Shown: piece by piece, positions 14,756 through 21,810 of the stretch
Layout: every line of letters begins with the position of its first letter
How positions within the stretch are numbered: the stretch's first letter is position 1
Origin: Clostridiales bacterium
GTDB lineage: Bacteria > Bacillota > Clostridia > Lachnospirales > Lachnospiraceae
Reading direction: 5' to 3'
Length of the DNA: 21,810 nucleotides
Assembly: GCA_018365455.1 (NCBI GenBank)
Contig: JAGZJZ010000088.1
Location: 1 to 21,810 of the forward strand
The notes under the pieces: model-generated
What the model was told of the DNA's origin: nothing
Seen by the model: the letters and a program-made list of their open reading frames with translations, nothing else
Database searches by the model: none
Program-made: the position numbers and the translations under genes

Positions 14756-15766
14756 ATGTTAAAAATTGGGGTTATTGGATGCGGCGCAATCGGACGCGAC
14801 CATATCCGCCGGCTGCGGGATCTCGTACCAGGAGCCACAGTAACGGCCTGTTCTGATTATTTTCGGGAGTCGGCAAAACTGGCGGCAAAGCAATATGATA
14901 TCCCGTATATCTATGATTCAGGTGAAGCATTAATTGAAAGTGCAGAAGTGGATGCAGTGCTTATAGCATCCTCCGATGCATCCCACGCAGAGTATGTCCT
15001 TGCGTGTATTAAGCAGGGTAAACCGGTGCTTTGTGAGAAACCGCTTGCCCAGACTTCGGCTGACTGCGAGAAAATTATTAAGGCTGAACTGGCGGGCGGG
15101 AAGCGCCTGGTTCAGGTGGGATTCATGAGAAGATATGATCCGGGATACCGGGAAATGAAACGTATTATACAGTCCGGTGAACTTGGAAATCCTCTTATGA
15201 TCCATGCAGCTCACCGAAATATGCAGCAGCCGGATGGGCTGACCAGTGAGATGGGCATATCGAATATCGCAATCCATGAACTGGATATCTGCCGCTGGCT
15301 GCTGGGGGATGAATATAAGAGCGGGCAGGTGCTGAAAGTAAGGCAGTCATCTTACTCGGTAAGGGGATATGATAACCCCCAGATCGTCCTGCTTGAGACA
15401 GATCTGGGATGCCGCATTGATGTAGAGGTACAATTATCGGATGGATATGGCTATGATATTCAGTGTCAGGTGGTATGTGAGAAAGGGACGATTCACTTAC
15501 CCGACCCCTATGCGGTAATCACCCGGTCTGGTGCAGGACGTACCGTGCCAATTCTTACGGATTGGTCCCAAAGGTTTATTCAGGCATATGACATTGAACT
15601 AACGGAATGGGTGCAGGCTGTAGAAAATAATGCCAGCCATGGCCCGGGTGCCTGGGATGGCTATGCCGCATGTGTTGCAGCAGATGCTCTGAACCGCTCC
15701 CGTAATACCGGCAGATTTATGGAAATACAAATGATGACGAAGCCTGCTTTGTATGCGGACAGTTAA
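14756..15766 (+). CDS. Gfo/Idh/MocA-family oxidoreductase (inositol 2-dehydrogenase-like)
   Basis: 336 residues. N-terminal NAD(P) Rossmann motif GCGAIG (8-13), conserved EKPLA (Lys95), GFMRRYDPGY (122-131), and the active-site stretch SNIAIHELDICRWLL with His174 and Asp177. It would oxidise a polyol or cyclitol hydroxyl to a ketone. By alignment to Bacillus IolG (Asp172-x3-His176), the aspartate position is Asn170 here, so the exact substrate and mechanism may differ from inositol dehydrogenase. It lies 33 bases after the permease (AGGAG at 14744-14748), is cotranscribed with the importer, and ends at the 15803 terminator. It probably performs the first catabolic step on the imported compound. 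Confidence 0.85.
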   Translation: MLKIGVIGCGAIGRDHIRRLRDLVPGATVTACSDYFRESAKLAAKQYDIPYIYDSGEALIESAEVDAVLIASSDASHAEYVLACIKQGKPVLCEKPLAQTSADCEKIIKAELAGGKRLVQVGFMRRYDPGYREMKRIIQSGELGNPLMIHAAHRNMQQPDGLTSEMGISNIAIHELDICRWLLGDEYKSGQVLKVRQSSYSVRGYDNPQIVLLETDLGCRIDVEVQLSDGYGYDIQCQVVCEKGTIHLPDPYAVITRSGAGRTVPILTDWSQRFIQAYDIELTEWVQAVENNASHGPGAWDGYAACVAADALNRSRNTGRFMEIQMMTKPALYADS

Positions 15767-15802
15767 AATAGAGATATATTTTCATTTTAAATTTTATAAT
15801 AC

Positions 15803-15830
15803 AGATCCACTTTCGGGTGGATCTTTTTTT
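15803..15830 (+). terminator. Terminator of the importer operon
   Basis: AGATCCAC (15803-15810) / GTGGATCT (15817-15824), loop TTTCGG, followed by T7 (15824-15830). It separates the importer transcript from the eut operon. Confidence 0.93.
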
Positions 15831-15914
15831 GTATTTATTTTTCCCGTTTTGGAAATATTAATCATCGAAAAGTTATAAAAATACAGGGAAAGACAACAAT
15901 TTTTATTTTTTTTG

Positions 15915-15920
15915 TATAAT
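15915..15920 (+). promoter_or_regulatory. Probable -10 of the eut operon
   Basis: A perfect TATAAT 60 bases before the first eut start codon. The position 17 bases upstream reads GACAAC, a poor -35, so an activator may be needed. An inverted repeat CAAAAG (15935-15940) / CTTTTG (15959-15964) lies in the short leader. I see no cobalamin riboswitch and no clear two-hairpin ANTAR target in 15831-15979. Confidence 0.5.
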
Positions 15921-15979
15921 CTTGTCTCATTTCACAAAAGATAGCTAAATAAGGAAAGCTTTTGAAGGGATGGTGAAAC

Positions 15980-17110
15980 ATGGAGGAATTTAAAATACAA
16001 ACAGCTGTGTGCTTTGGGGCGGATGCCCTGAATTGTCTGAAAAGCCTTACCGCAACGCGGATCTTTATTGTAACGGATCCGTTTATGGTGGAATCAAAAA
16101 TGGTTGACCGGATTACGGAACAGTTAAAAGAAAAAGAATATAAAATTTTTAGCAATGTGGTACCGGATCCTCCACTGGAACTTGTGGTGGTAGGTGTGAA
16201 AGAAGTCATGGCATATAAGCCGGATACTCTGATAGCCCTGGGTGGCGGCTCGGCGATAGATGAAGCGAAGGCTATCATGCATTTTTCAAAACAGATCGGT
16301 GATTTGCCGGATATGGAGTTTATTGCGGTTCCAACAACCAGCGGTACCGGATCGGAAGTAACATCTTTTGCGGTTATTACGGATAAAGGGAAGGGTGTGA
16401 AATATCCCCTGGTGGATAAGTCGCTTTTACCGGACATTGCGGTACTGGATCCGGGACTTGTAAAAAGCCTGCCCCCGTCCATTGTGGCGGATACCGGGAT
16501 GGATGTGCTGACCCATGCATTGGAGGCATATGTGTCTACCAAGGCAAATGCATTTACGGATGCGCTTGCTGAAAAAGCGGCGGTTACGGTTTTAAAATAT
16601 CTGGTGAAATCTTATGAAAGCCCCGTGGATATGGAAGCCAGAGAACAGATGCACTATGCTTCCTGCATGGCGGGACTGGCATTTGACATGACATCCCTTG
16701 GGGTAAATCATGCGATTGCCCACAATATAGGTGGAAAGTTTGGAGTTGCACATGGCAGGACAAATGCTATCCTGCTTCCCTATGTAATCGCTTATAATGC
16801 ACAAATTCAGGACTATAACCCAAAAGAATATAAAACGGCTGCAAAAAAATATGCGGCAATTGCTTCCCTGTACGGAATTGGCGGCGTAAATGTCAGATCG
16901 GCAGTTAAAAACCTGATTCATCAGATACAGAAAATGCAGAAGCTGATGAAAATGCCTGTTAGCTTTAAGGAATGCGGACTGAAGCCGGATGAATTTCATA
17001 AGGCAGAGGATCAGATTGCAGATGGCGCACTTGCAGATGGCTGCATTGCAACGAACCCCAGAGTGGTCACGAAAAAGGACATTCTGGATATTTTAAAACA
17101 GGCTTTATAA
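15980..17110 (+). CDS. eutG: Iron-containing alcohol dehydrogenase (EutG/PduQ-like)
   Basis: 376 residues of the group III Fe-dependent alcohol dehydrogenase family. NAD-binding GGGS (88-91), PTTSGTGSEVT (118-128), and predicted iron ligands Asp175, His179, His244 and His258 (motifs GMDVLTHALEAY and GVNHAIAHNIGGKFGVAHG). In ethanolamine catabolism it reduces acetaldehyde to ethanol and regenerates NAD+ inside the microcompartment; the closest described types are EutG and the propanol dehydrogenase PduQ. First gene of the eut operon, AAGGGA (15965-15970) 9 bases before ATG. It is assigned to eut by position; sequence alone would only say Fe-ADH. Confidence 0.85.
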   Translation: MEEFKIQTAVCFGADALNCLKSLTATRIFIVTDPFMVESKMVDRITEQLKEKEYKIFSNVVPDPPLELVVVGVKEVMAYKPDTLIALGGGSAIDEAKAIMHFSKQIGDLPDMEFIAVPTTSGTGSEVTSFAVITDKGKGVKYPLVDKSLLPDIAVLDPGLVKSLPPSIVADTGMDVLTHALEAYVSTKANAFTDALAEKAAVTVLKYLVKSYESPVDMEAREQMHYASCMAGLAFDMTSLGVNHAIAHNIGGKFGVAHGRTNAILLPYVIAYNAQIQDYNPKEYKTAAKKYAAIASLYGIGGVNVRSAVKNLIHQIQKMQKLMKMPVSFKECGLKPDEFHKAEDQIADGALADGCIATNPRVVTKKDILDILKQAL

Positions 17111-17125
17111 AAGAAGGTGCATGAA

Positions 17126-17476
17126 ATGGAAGTAGAAGAAAAACAGCGGATCATTCAGGAGTTTGTTCCGGGTAAACAGATTACGCTGGCACATGTTATA
17201 GCCGGTCCTAATCCCGGTATATATAGCAAGCTGGGGCTGGAGCCGGAAGATATGGACGCGATAGGCATTCTTACGATTACACCCAGTGAAGGTGCAATCA
17301 TAGCCGCTGATATCGCCACAAAGGCATCTGATATTACGTTAGGGTTTATTGACCGTTTTAGCGGAGCGTTAGTTTTTACCGGTGATATCAGTTCAGTGGA
17401 AGCGGCAATAAAAGATATTATAAGGACAATGGAGCAGGATCTGGGATTTACCGGGGCGCCGATTACCAGGACTTAG
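17126..17476 (+). CDS. eutS: Ethanolamine microcompartment shell protein EutS
   Basis: 116 residues, matching EutS: the N-terminal KQRIIQEFVPGKQITLAHVIAGP, central AIGILTITPSEGAIIAADIATKASDITLGFIDRFSGALVFTGD and the short C-terminal helix correspond block by block to the E. coli protein. EutS is a BMC-domain hexamer (bent in E. coli) forming part of the polyhedral shell that confines acetaldehyde. An in-frame GTG at 17117 overlaps the AGAAGG ribosome site (17112-17117), so ATG 17126 with 8-base spacing was chosen. It follows eutG by 15 bases. Confidence 0.93.
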   Translation: MEVEEKQRIIQEFVPGKQITLAHVIAGPNPGIYSKLGLEPEDMDAIGILTITPSEGAIIAADIATKASDITLGFIDRFSGALVFTGDISSVEAAIKDIIRTMEQDLGFTGAPITRT

Positions 17477-17530
17477 AGTGTGATTGCATTCGCACTCCTT
17501 ATTCAGAACTATTACAAGCAGGCTTGTAAT
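17476..17530 (+). other. Two hairpins between eutS and eutP
   Basis: Hairpin 1: GAGTGTG (17476-17482) / CGCACTC (17491-17497), overlapping the last base of the eutS stop codon. Hairpin 2: ATTACAAGC (17511-17519) / GCTTGTAAT (17522-17530), a perfect 9-bp stem with a 2-base spacer that ends about 5 bases before the eutP Shine-Dalgarno. Neither has a T tract, so they are more likely processing or translation-control elements than terminators. Confidence 0.7.
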
Positions 17531-17548
17531 AGGCAGAGGGGAAAGTGT

Positions 17549-17986
17549 ATGAAAAAAGTTATTTTTATCGGTCAGACAGGCTGCGGCAAAACCACGTTGT
17601 GCCAGAAACTGAATGAACAGGCGATTAAATACCGAAAGACCCAGGCAGTAGAGCGCTATGGGGATTCTATTGACACCCCGGGAGAATATTTAGAAAACCG
17701 CCATTTTTACCATGCCCTGATCATGACGGCGGTGGATGCAAAAGTGATTGCGCTGGTTGCGGATCCCACATCGGAATATCGGGCAATTCCACCTGCTTTT
17801 GCAGGAATATTCGGAAAAAAGGTAATTGGCATAATTACGAAGATCAACCAGACGGATTCCCAGAGAATTGATAAAGCCAGAAAAGAACTTGTCAAGGCTG
17901 GGGCGGACCCTATTTTCGAAGTGGACACTCCGGAGGGAATTGGGATTCAGGCGCTGATGGAATATTTGGAAAAGGAGGCGGTGTAG
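17549..17986 (+). CDS. eutP: EutP/PduV-family P-loop protein
   Basis: 145 residues from ATG 17549, with GAGGGGAAA a few bases upstream; a longer reading from 17480 would start without a ribosome site. P-loop G-x4-GKT (residues 8-15, GQTGCGKT), the signature RKTQAVERYGDSIDTPGEYLENRHFYHALI (DTPG at 42-45) and a C-terminal EGIGIQALMEYL block match EutP. The family is Ras-like; a Salmonella EutP has been described as an acetate kinase and PduV as shell-associated. The G4 motif reads TKIN (97-100) where TKxD is usual, so guanine specificity is uncertain. The eutA TTG follows the stop by one base. Confidence 0.88.
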   Translation: MKKVIFIGQTGCGKTTLCQKLNEQAIKYRKTQAVERYGDSIDTPGEYLENRHFYHALIMTAVDAKVIALVADPTSEYRAIPPAFAGIFGKKVIGIITKINQTDSQRIDKARKELVKAGADPIFEVDTPEGIGIQALMEYLEKEAV

Positions 17987-17987
17987 G

Positions 17988-19421
17988 TTGAAAGAAGAAT
18001 TGCTGAGTGTGGGGATAGACCTGGGAACCAGCACAACCCAGCTTATTTTTTCAAAGCTGCTTGTTGAAAATATGGCAACCAGCTATACCGTTCCACGGAT
18101 GGTAATTACCCAGAAGCAGATACAGTATAAAAGCGATATTTACTTCACACCTCTTGTGGACCAGACGCGGATCAATTTTGATGAGGTCCGCAGGATTGTG
18201 GAAAAGGAGTATGAAAAAGCAGGCGTTAAAAAAGAGCAGATAGATACCGGGGCAGTCATTATTACCGGAGAAACTGCACGGAAAGAAAATGCCGAAGAAG
18301 TAGTAAATGCCCTTAGCGGATTCGCAGGAGACTTTGTCGTTGCAACGGCGGGACCGGATCTGGAAAGTGTGATTTCCGGAAAAGGAGCGGGGACGGATCT
18401 CTATTCCAAGGAACATCATTTGACGGCGGTCAATATGGACATTGGAGGGGGAACCAGCAATCTGGCGGTATTTCAAAGAGGAGATACGATTGATACCGGT
18501 TGTCTCGATATTGGAGGGCGGCTGATTAAGGTAGAGGCCAGAACCGGAAAGATCACTTATATAGCCCCCAAGCTTTTGCAGATTATCGAAAACGAAAAGA
18601 TGCCTCTGGCTGTTGGTACAGTGGCTGACCGGCAGAATCTGAAGCCCATACTGGATATAATGGTAAGGGTGCTGGAGGCAAGTGTTGGGCTGAAGGAAGA
18701 AGATGCTTATTTTAAGCTGATGATCACGAACAAGAACATTCAGCAGAAAGACCAGATTCAATGTATCAGTTTTTCAGGTGGAGTGGCAGATGCGGTTTAT
18801 CACCCGGAAAAATTCACAGATCCGTTTCAGTTTGGGGATATTGGAATTTTGCTGGGAGAGGCTATTAAGAATTCCCAGCTTGTCAGAAAACTGAAAGTGA
18901 TAGAAAGCAATGAGACTATCCGGGCAACGGTAGTGGGAGCGGGAAGCCATACTACGGAGATCAGCGGCAGTACCATCACTTATACCAGTGATGCATTTCC
19001 GGTGAAAAACCTGCCGGTCCTGAAGCTCACACGGGAAGAGGAACAGCCGGAACAGCTTGCGGGAGCCATTAAAAGAAAGCTGGACTGGTTTCGGGTAGAA
19101 GAGAAACTTGTGCAGGTTGCAATTGCCATAGACGGAGAGGGCAACCCCTCATTTTCCAGGGTGCAGAAGTATGCCAAGGATATCTTGGAGGGGGCAGAAG
19201 CACTGATAGAAGCAAAGCTTCCGGTGATCGTGATTGTAGAAAATGATATGGCTAAGGTATTGGGGCAGACGATGTATCATCTGCTGGATTGGAAAAAAGA
19301 AGTGATCTGCTTGGACAGTATACATTTGTCGGAAGGTGATTATATAGATATCGGAAGGCCGATTGCGGAGGGCTGTGTGCTGCCGGTGGTGGTAAAAACA
19401 CTGGTGTTTAAGACCCAGTAA
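17988..19421 (+). CDS. eutA: Ethanolamine ammonia-lyase reactivating factor EutA
   Basis: 477 residues, a normal EutA length. It belongs to the ASKHA (actin/Hsp70) ATPase fold: phosphate-1 motif GIDLGTSTTQ (9-18) and a second motif NMDIGGGTSNLAVF. EutA exchanges damaged cobalamin for intact adenosylcobalamin in ammonia-lyase using ATP. The start is TTG 17988, placed 9 bases after AAAGGAGG (17971-17978), one base after the eutP stop, suggesting coupled translation. The stop is 40 bases before the first mini-ORF start in the tandem-repeat region. Confidence 0.93.
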   Translation: MKEELLSVGIDLGTSTTQLIFSKLLVENMATSYTVPRMVITQKQIQYKSDIYFTPLVDQTRINFDEVRRIVEKEYEKAGVKKEQIDTGAVIITGETARKENAEEVVNALSGFAGDFVVATAGPDLESVISGKGAGTDLYSKEHHLTAVNMDIGGGTSNLAVFQRGDTIDTGCLDIGGRLIKVEARTGKITYIAPKLLQIIENEKMPLAVGTVADRQNLKPILDIMVRVLEASVGLKEEDAYFKLMITNKNIQQKDQIQCISFSGGVADAVYHPEKFTDPFQFGDIGILLGEAIKNSQLVRKLKVIESNETIRATVVGAGSHTTEISGSTITYTSDAFPVKNLPVLKLTREEEQPEQLAGAIKRKLDWFRVEEKLVQVAIAIDGEGNPSFSRVQKYAKDILEGAEALIEAKLPVIVIVENDMAKVLGQTMYHLLDWKKEVICLDSIHLSEGDYIDIGRPIAEGCVLPVVVKTLVFKTQ

Positions 19422-19461
19422 ATTAACAATGCCGCAGTAAATGCGGCACAGGAGGGAAAGT

Positions 19462-19488
19462 GTGAAAGTAAGCTTGCACACTTACTGA
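19462..19488 (+). other. Candidate 8-codon leader ORF, repeat copy 1
   Basis: GTG start 5 bases after AGGAGGG (19450-19456), reading MKVSLHTY then TGA. The GTG aligns with the eutB ATG in copy 4. Coding is an inference from the ideal ribosome site; it could equally be untranslated RNA structure. Confidence 0.35.
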
Positions 19489-19526
19489 TATAAATGCCGC
19501 AGTGAATGCGGCGCAGGAGGGAAAGT

Positions 19527-19553
19527 GTGAAAGTAAGCTTGCACACTTACTGA
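19527..19553 (+). other. Candidate 8-codon leader ORF, repeat copy 2
   Basis: Same peptide as copy 1 (MKVSLHTY), GTG start 5 bases after AGGAGGG, stop TGA 19551-19553. It starts 39 bases after the previous mini-ORF stop. Confidence 0.35.
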
Positions 19554-19591
19554 TATAAATGCCGCAGTAAATGCGGCACAGGAGGGAAAGT

Positions 19592-19618
19592 GTGAAAGTA
19601 AACTTGCACACTTACTGA
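19592..19618 (+). other. Candidate 8-codon leader ORF, repeat copy 3
   Basis: Reads MKVNLHTY then TGA; a G to A change at 19602 turns Ser into Asn. The stop lies 38 bases before the eutB ATG. Confidence 0.35.
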
Positions 19619-19656
19619 TATAAATGCTGCAGTAAATGCAGCACAGGAGGGAAAAT

Positions 19657-21021
19657 ATGATTTTAAAGACAAAACTTTTTGGGCATGTATATGCCTTCAA
19701 ATCCCTGAAAGAAGTATTGGCGAAGGCCAATGAAGAGAAATCCGGGGATAAGCTTGCGGGACTGGCAGCTGAGACGGCAGAAGAGCGTGTTGCTGCAAAG
19801 GTAGTACTGTCTCAGATTACACTGGAGGATTTGCGGAACAATCCGGTGGTACCTTATGAAACGGATGAGGTTACCAGAATTATTCAGGATGACTTAAATG
19901 AACCCATTTATAATGAAATTAAACGTATGACAGTTTCGGAATTACGGGAATGGATTCTGGATGAAGAGACTACGGGTGATCAGATCCGGCGTATATCCAG
20001 AGGGCTGACTTCGGAAATGGTAGCGGCAGTTGCAAAGCTGATGTCCAATCTGGACCTGGTCTATGGAGCCAGAAAAATCAGGGTGACGGCGCATTGTAAT
20101 ACCACGATCGGGGAGGCGGGGACGTTGTCTTCCAGACTCCAGCCAAACCATCCGACAGATGATCCCGACGGTATTATGGCATCGCTGCTGGAAGGATTAA
20201 CCTTTGGTGCCGGAGACGCACTGCTTGGACTGAATCCGGTAGATGATTCCGCAGAAAGTGTTACCCGGATTCTGAAACGTTTTGAAGAGATTAAGCAGAA
20301 GTTCCAGATACCTACTCAGACCTGTGTTCTGGCACATGTAACCACCCAGATGGAAGCAATTAAAATGGGAGCGCCTACCGATCTGATATTCCAGTCAATT
20401 GCAGGATCAGAGCTTGGGAATACGGCTTTTGGATTTAATGCAGCTACCATTGAAGAGGCACGCCAGATGGCGCTGTCCAGGGGAACAGCCCAGGGACCAA
20501 ATGTAATGTATTTTGAAACGGGACAGGGTTCTGAACTGTCATCGGAAGCGCATCATGATGCGGATCAGGTGACGATGGAAGCCAGATGTTATGGATTTGC
20601 ACGCCATTTTTCCCCGTTCCTGGTAAATACCGTTGTGGGATTTATCGGACCGGAATATCTGTATGATGGACGTCAGGTAAACCGCGCCGGGCTGGAAGAT
20701 CACTTTATGGGGAAATTGACCGGGATCTCCATGGGCTGTGATGCATGTTATACCAACCATATGAAGGCGGACCAAAATACCATTGAGGATCTGTCGGTAT
20801 TGCTGACAGCTGCGGGATGTAACTATTTTATGGGAATTCCTCACGGCGATGACGTTATGCTGAACTACCAGACCACCGGTTTTCAGGAAACAGCGGCGCT
20901 TCGGGAAATCTATGGGCTGACTGCGATTAAACCTTTCCACGAATGGCTTCTGAAAATGGGGTATGTGGATGAAAGAGGAAGACTTACGAAAAAAGCGGGA
21001 GATGCCTCTACACTGTTCTAG
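19657..21021 (+). CDS. eutB: Ethanolamine ammonia-lyase large subunit EutB
   Basis: 454 residues, within one of E. coli EutB. The N-terminus (MILKTKLFGHVYAFKSLKEVLAKANEEKSGDKLAGLAAET) and blocks TAHCNTTIGEAGTLSSRLQPNHPTDD, GDALLGLNPVDDS, LAHVTTQMEAI, FQSIAGSELGNTAFG, MYFETGQGSELSSEAHHDADQVTMEARCYG and MGCDACYTNHMKADQN match the family. With EutC it splits ethanolamine into acetaldehyde and ammonia with adenosylcobalamin; the catalytic TIM barrel is in EutB. Start ATG 19657 is 5 bases after AGGAGGG (19645-19651), the fourth copy of the repeated initiation module; an upstream ATG at 19636 would lie inside the hairpin. Confidence 0.97.
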   Translation: MILKTKLFGHVYAFKSLKEVLAKANEEKSGDKLAGLAAETAEERVAAKVVLSQITLEDLRNNPVVPYETDEVTRIIQDDLNEPIYNEIKRMTVSELREWILDEETTGDQIRRISRGLTSEMVAAVAKLMSNLDLVYGARKIRVTAHCNTTIGEAGTLSSRLQPNHPTDDPDGIMASLLEGLTFGAGDALLGLNPVDDSAESVTRILKRFEEIKQKFQIPTQTCVLAHVTTQMEAIKMGAPTDLIFQSIAGSELGNTAFGFNAATIEEARQMALSRGTAQGPNVMYFETGQGSELSSEAHHDADQVTMEARCYGFARHFSPFLVNTVVGFIGPEYLYDGRQVNRAGLEDHFMGKLTGISMGCDACYTNHMKADQNTIEDLSVLLTAAGCNYFMGIPHGDDVMLNYQTTGFQETAALREIYGLTAIKPFHEWLLKMGYVDERGRLTKKAGDASTLF

Positions 21022-21064
21022 AACGTGCCTGAAACATGCTCTAAACAGGCTCTGGATAATTGAT

Positions 21065-21093
21065 GCAGTACCGCAGACATGTCCGCGGTATGC
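21065..21093 (+). other. Hairpin between eutB and eutC
   Basis: GCA-TACCGC pairs with GCGGTA-TGC around GACATGTC (21065-21093), about 30 bases before the eutC ribosome site. A smaller GCCTG/CAGGC stem (21027-21050) precedes it. No T tract follows directly, so this is probably an mRNA processing or stability element within the operon. Confidence 0.55.
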
Positions 21094-21138
21094 AGGGGGT
21101 ATAAATAATTTTTTGGTTTGACAAGGAGGAAAACAAGC

Positions 21139-21810
21139 GTGAAAGATGAAGAAATAAGGTCCATGGTGGAAAAGGTTCTGGAGCAGATGTTAAATACAGG
21201 AAAAGCTCCGGAACCCAAACGCTCTGAGGTCATACAGACAACGGCAGATAATTTGATAAAACAGGTTCCGGAAGATACGGGAGGATGTCTGGAGGACATT
21301 ACGAAAGTCGATCTGCGTAAGCAGCTTCTGGTAAAGGATCCCAAAGATGCAGCCGGATATCTGGCTATGAAAGCAAAAACGCCGGCTCGGCTTGGCATAG
21401 GAAAAGCAGGTGCCAGATACCGTACAGCAACCATGCTTCGTGTCCGGGCGGACCATGCGGCAGCCCAGGATGCGGTGTTCAGTGATGTATCGGAAGAGTT
21501 TATTAAAAAATGTGATTTTGTATTTGTACAGACACTTTGTAAAGATAAGGATGAATATCTGACCCGTCCGGATCTGGGACGAAGATTTCCAAGCGAAGCA
21601 CTGGACGTCATCCGCAAAACCTGCGGCAGTCATCCCAAAGTGCTGGTGATTGTAGGGGATGGCTTGTCTTCTTCTGCCATTGAAGCAAATGTGGAAGATA
21701 TGATACCGGCGATCCGCCAGGGACTGCAGATGCATGGCATTACCCTGCCCCCTATATTATTTATTAAATATGCCAGGGTTGGAGCTATGGATGCTGTAGG
21801 TGAAGTGACG
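21139..21810 (+). CDS. eutC: Ethanolamine ammonia-lyase small subunit EutC (3' truncated by the window)
   Basis: The reading frame from GTG 21139 stays open to the end (224 codons, of roughly 295 usual). AAGGAGGA (21123-21130) precedes it by 8 bases. The N-terminal helix (KDEEIRSMVEKVLEQML) is amphipathic and of the kind that targets EutC into microcompartments, followed by a linker. The diagnostic stretch TPARLGIGKAGARYRTATMLRVRADHAAAQDAVF and the later LVIVGDGLSSSAIEANV and MIPAIRQGLQMHGI are conserved. EutC binds the upper part of adenosylcobalamin with EutB. It starts 117 bases after eutB. The C-terminus is outside the window. Confidence 0.95.
   Translation, partial: MKDEEIRSMVEKVLEQMLNTGKAPEPKRSEVIQTTADNLIKQVPEDTGGCLEDITKVDLRKQLLVKDPKDAAGYLAMKAKTPARLGIGKAGARYRTATMLRVRADHAAAQDAVFSDVSEEFIKKCDFVFVQTLCKDKDEYLTRPDLGRRFPSEALDVIRKTCGSHPKVLVIVGDGLSSSAIEANVEDMIPAIRQGLQMHGITLPPILFIKYARVGAMDAVGEVT

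Larger units (their letters stand above)
19429..19661 (+). repeat. 65-bp tandem repeat of a translation-initiation module (3 full + 1 partial)
   Basis: Units start at 19429, 19494 and 19559, exactly 65 bp apart, with a partial fourth at 19624 that runs into the eutB start. Units 1-3 differ at only 1-3 bases. Each unit has hairpin 1 (GCCGCA-loop-TGCGGC, e.g. 19431-19447), then AGGAGGG (19450-19456), then GTG opening an 8-codon ORF, overlapped by AAGTGTG/CACACTT (19458-19464/19477-19483) and, alternatively, AGTAAG/CTTACT (19467-19472/19481-19486). In unit 4 hairpin 1 is GCTGCA/TGCAGC, a compensatory pair change. 65 is not a multiple of three, so the array is not a coding repeat. Confidence 0.95.

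Noticed and set aside
15831..15979. Cobalamin riboswitch or ANTAR two-hairpin target ahead of the eut operon
   Set aside because: These occur in some Firmicute eut operons, but the space is too short for a B12 riboswitch and I find no paired hexaloop hairpins with terminator.
19340..19730. Minus-strand frames across the eutA-eutB gap
   Set aside because: Their repeated peptides come only from the 65-bp repeats and overlap eutA and eutB; no ribosome sites.

Overview
The window looks like the chromosome of an anaerobic Firmicute of class Clostridia, most likely Lachnospiraceae. Supporting signs are strong AAGGAGG ribosome sites with ATG, GTG and TTG starts, consensus TTGACA/TATAAT promoters, a lysine (L-box) riboswitch, an ethanolamine microcompartment operon, and tRNA genes that do not encode CCA. 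The family is an inference from gene content; nothing here fixes a species.

Layout. 1-557: tRNA cluster (3' end of a probable tRNA-Thr, then CAU, Asp, Val, Leu, Arg) closed by a terminator. 809-4526: visibly AT-richer genes on the plus strand: an MFS drug-type exporter, a stand-alone RmlC-like cupin lacking the usual catalytic Tyr, a YcaQ/AlkX-type DNA glycosylase and a small membrane protein. 4553-6487: promoter, lysine riboswitch, terminator and an NhaC-superfamily transporter, a textbook candidate lysine transporter (LysW type). 6488-7032: no gene, but a 20-bp tandem array, a ~97-nt terminator hairpin and a 166-bp nested palindrome resembling a non-autonomous mobile or REP-like element. 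7033-9106: a YdjM-family membrane protein and an FAD oxidoreductase with a four-Cys cluster. 9243-10268 (minus): a LacI-type repressor, divergent from an ABC sugar/polyol importer (binding protein, double ATPase, permease) and a Gfo/Idh/MocA dehydrogenase (11075-15766). The 806-bp divergent region holds a consensus promoter, palindromes and a long hairpin-rich leader. 15980 to the end: ethanolamine utilisation genes in the order alcohol dehydrogenase (eutG-like), eutS, eutP, eutA, eutB and a truncated eutC.

How the genes work together. The LacI protein probably controls the importer and dehydrogenase, which would import and oxidise a sugar or cyclitol. In the eut operon EutBC is the B12-dependent ammonia-lyase, EutA its reactivase, EutS a shell protein, EutP a shell-associated P-loop protein, and the Fe-alcohol dehydrogenase would reduce acetaldehyde to ethanol and recycle NADH. 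The rest of the operon (eutL/M/E/D and so on) presumably lies beyond the window.

The most unusual structure is between eutA and eutB. A 65-bp unit is repeated three times and then a fourth time partially, and that last copy is the eutB translation start itself. Every unit has a hairpin just upstream of a perfect Shine-Dalgarno, and copies 1-3 open an 8-codon mini-ORF. The fourth copy has a compensatory base-pair change in the hairpin. This suggests a duplicated translation-initiation module, possibly tuning EutA:EutB ratio or coupling.
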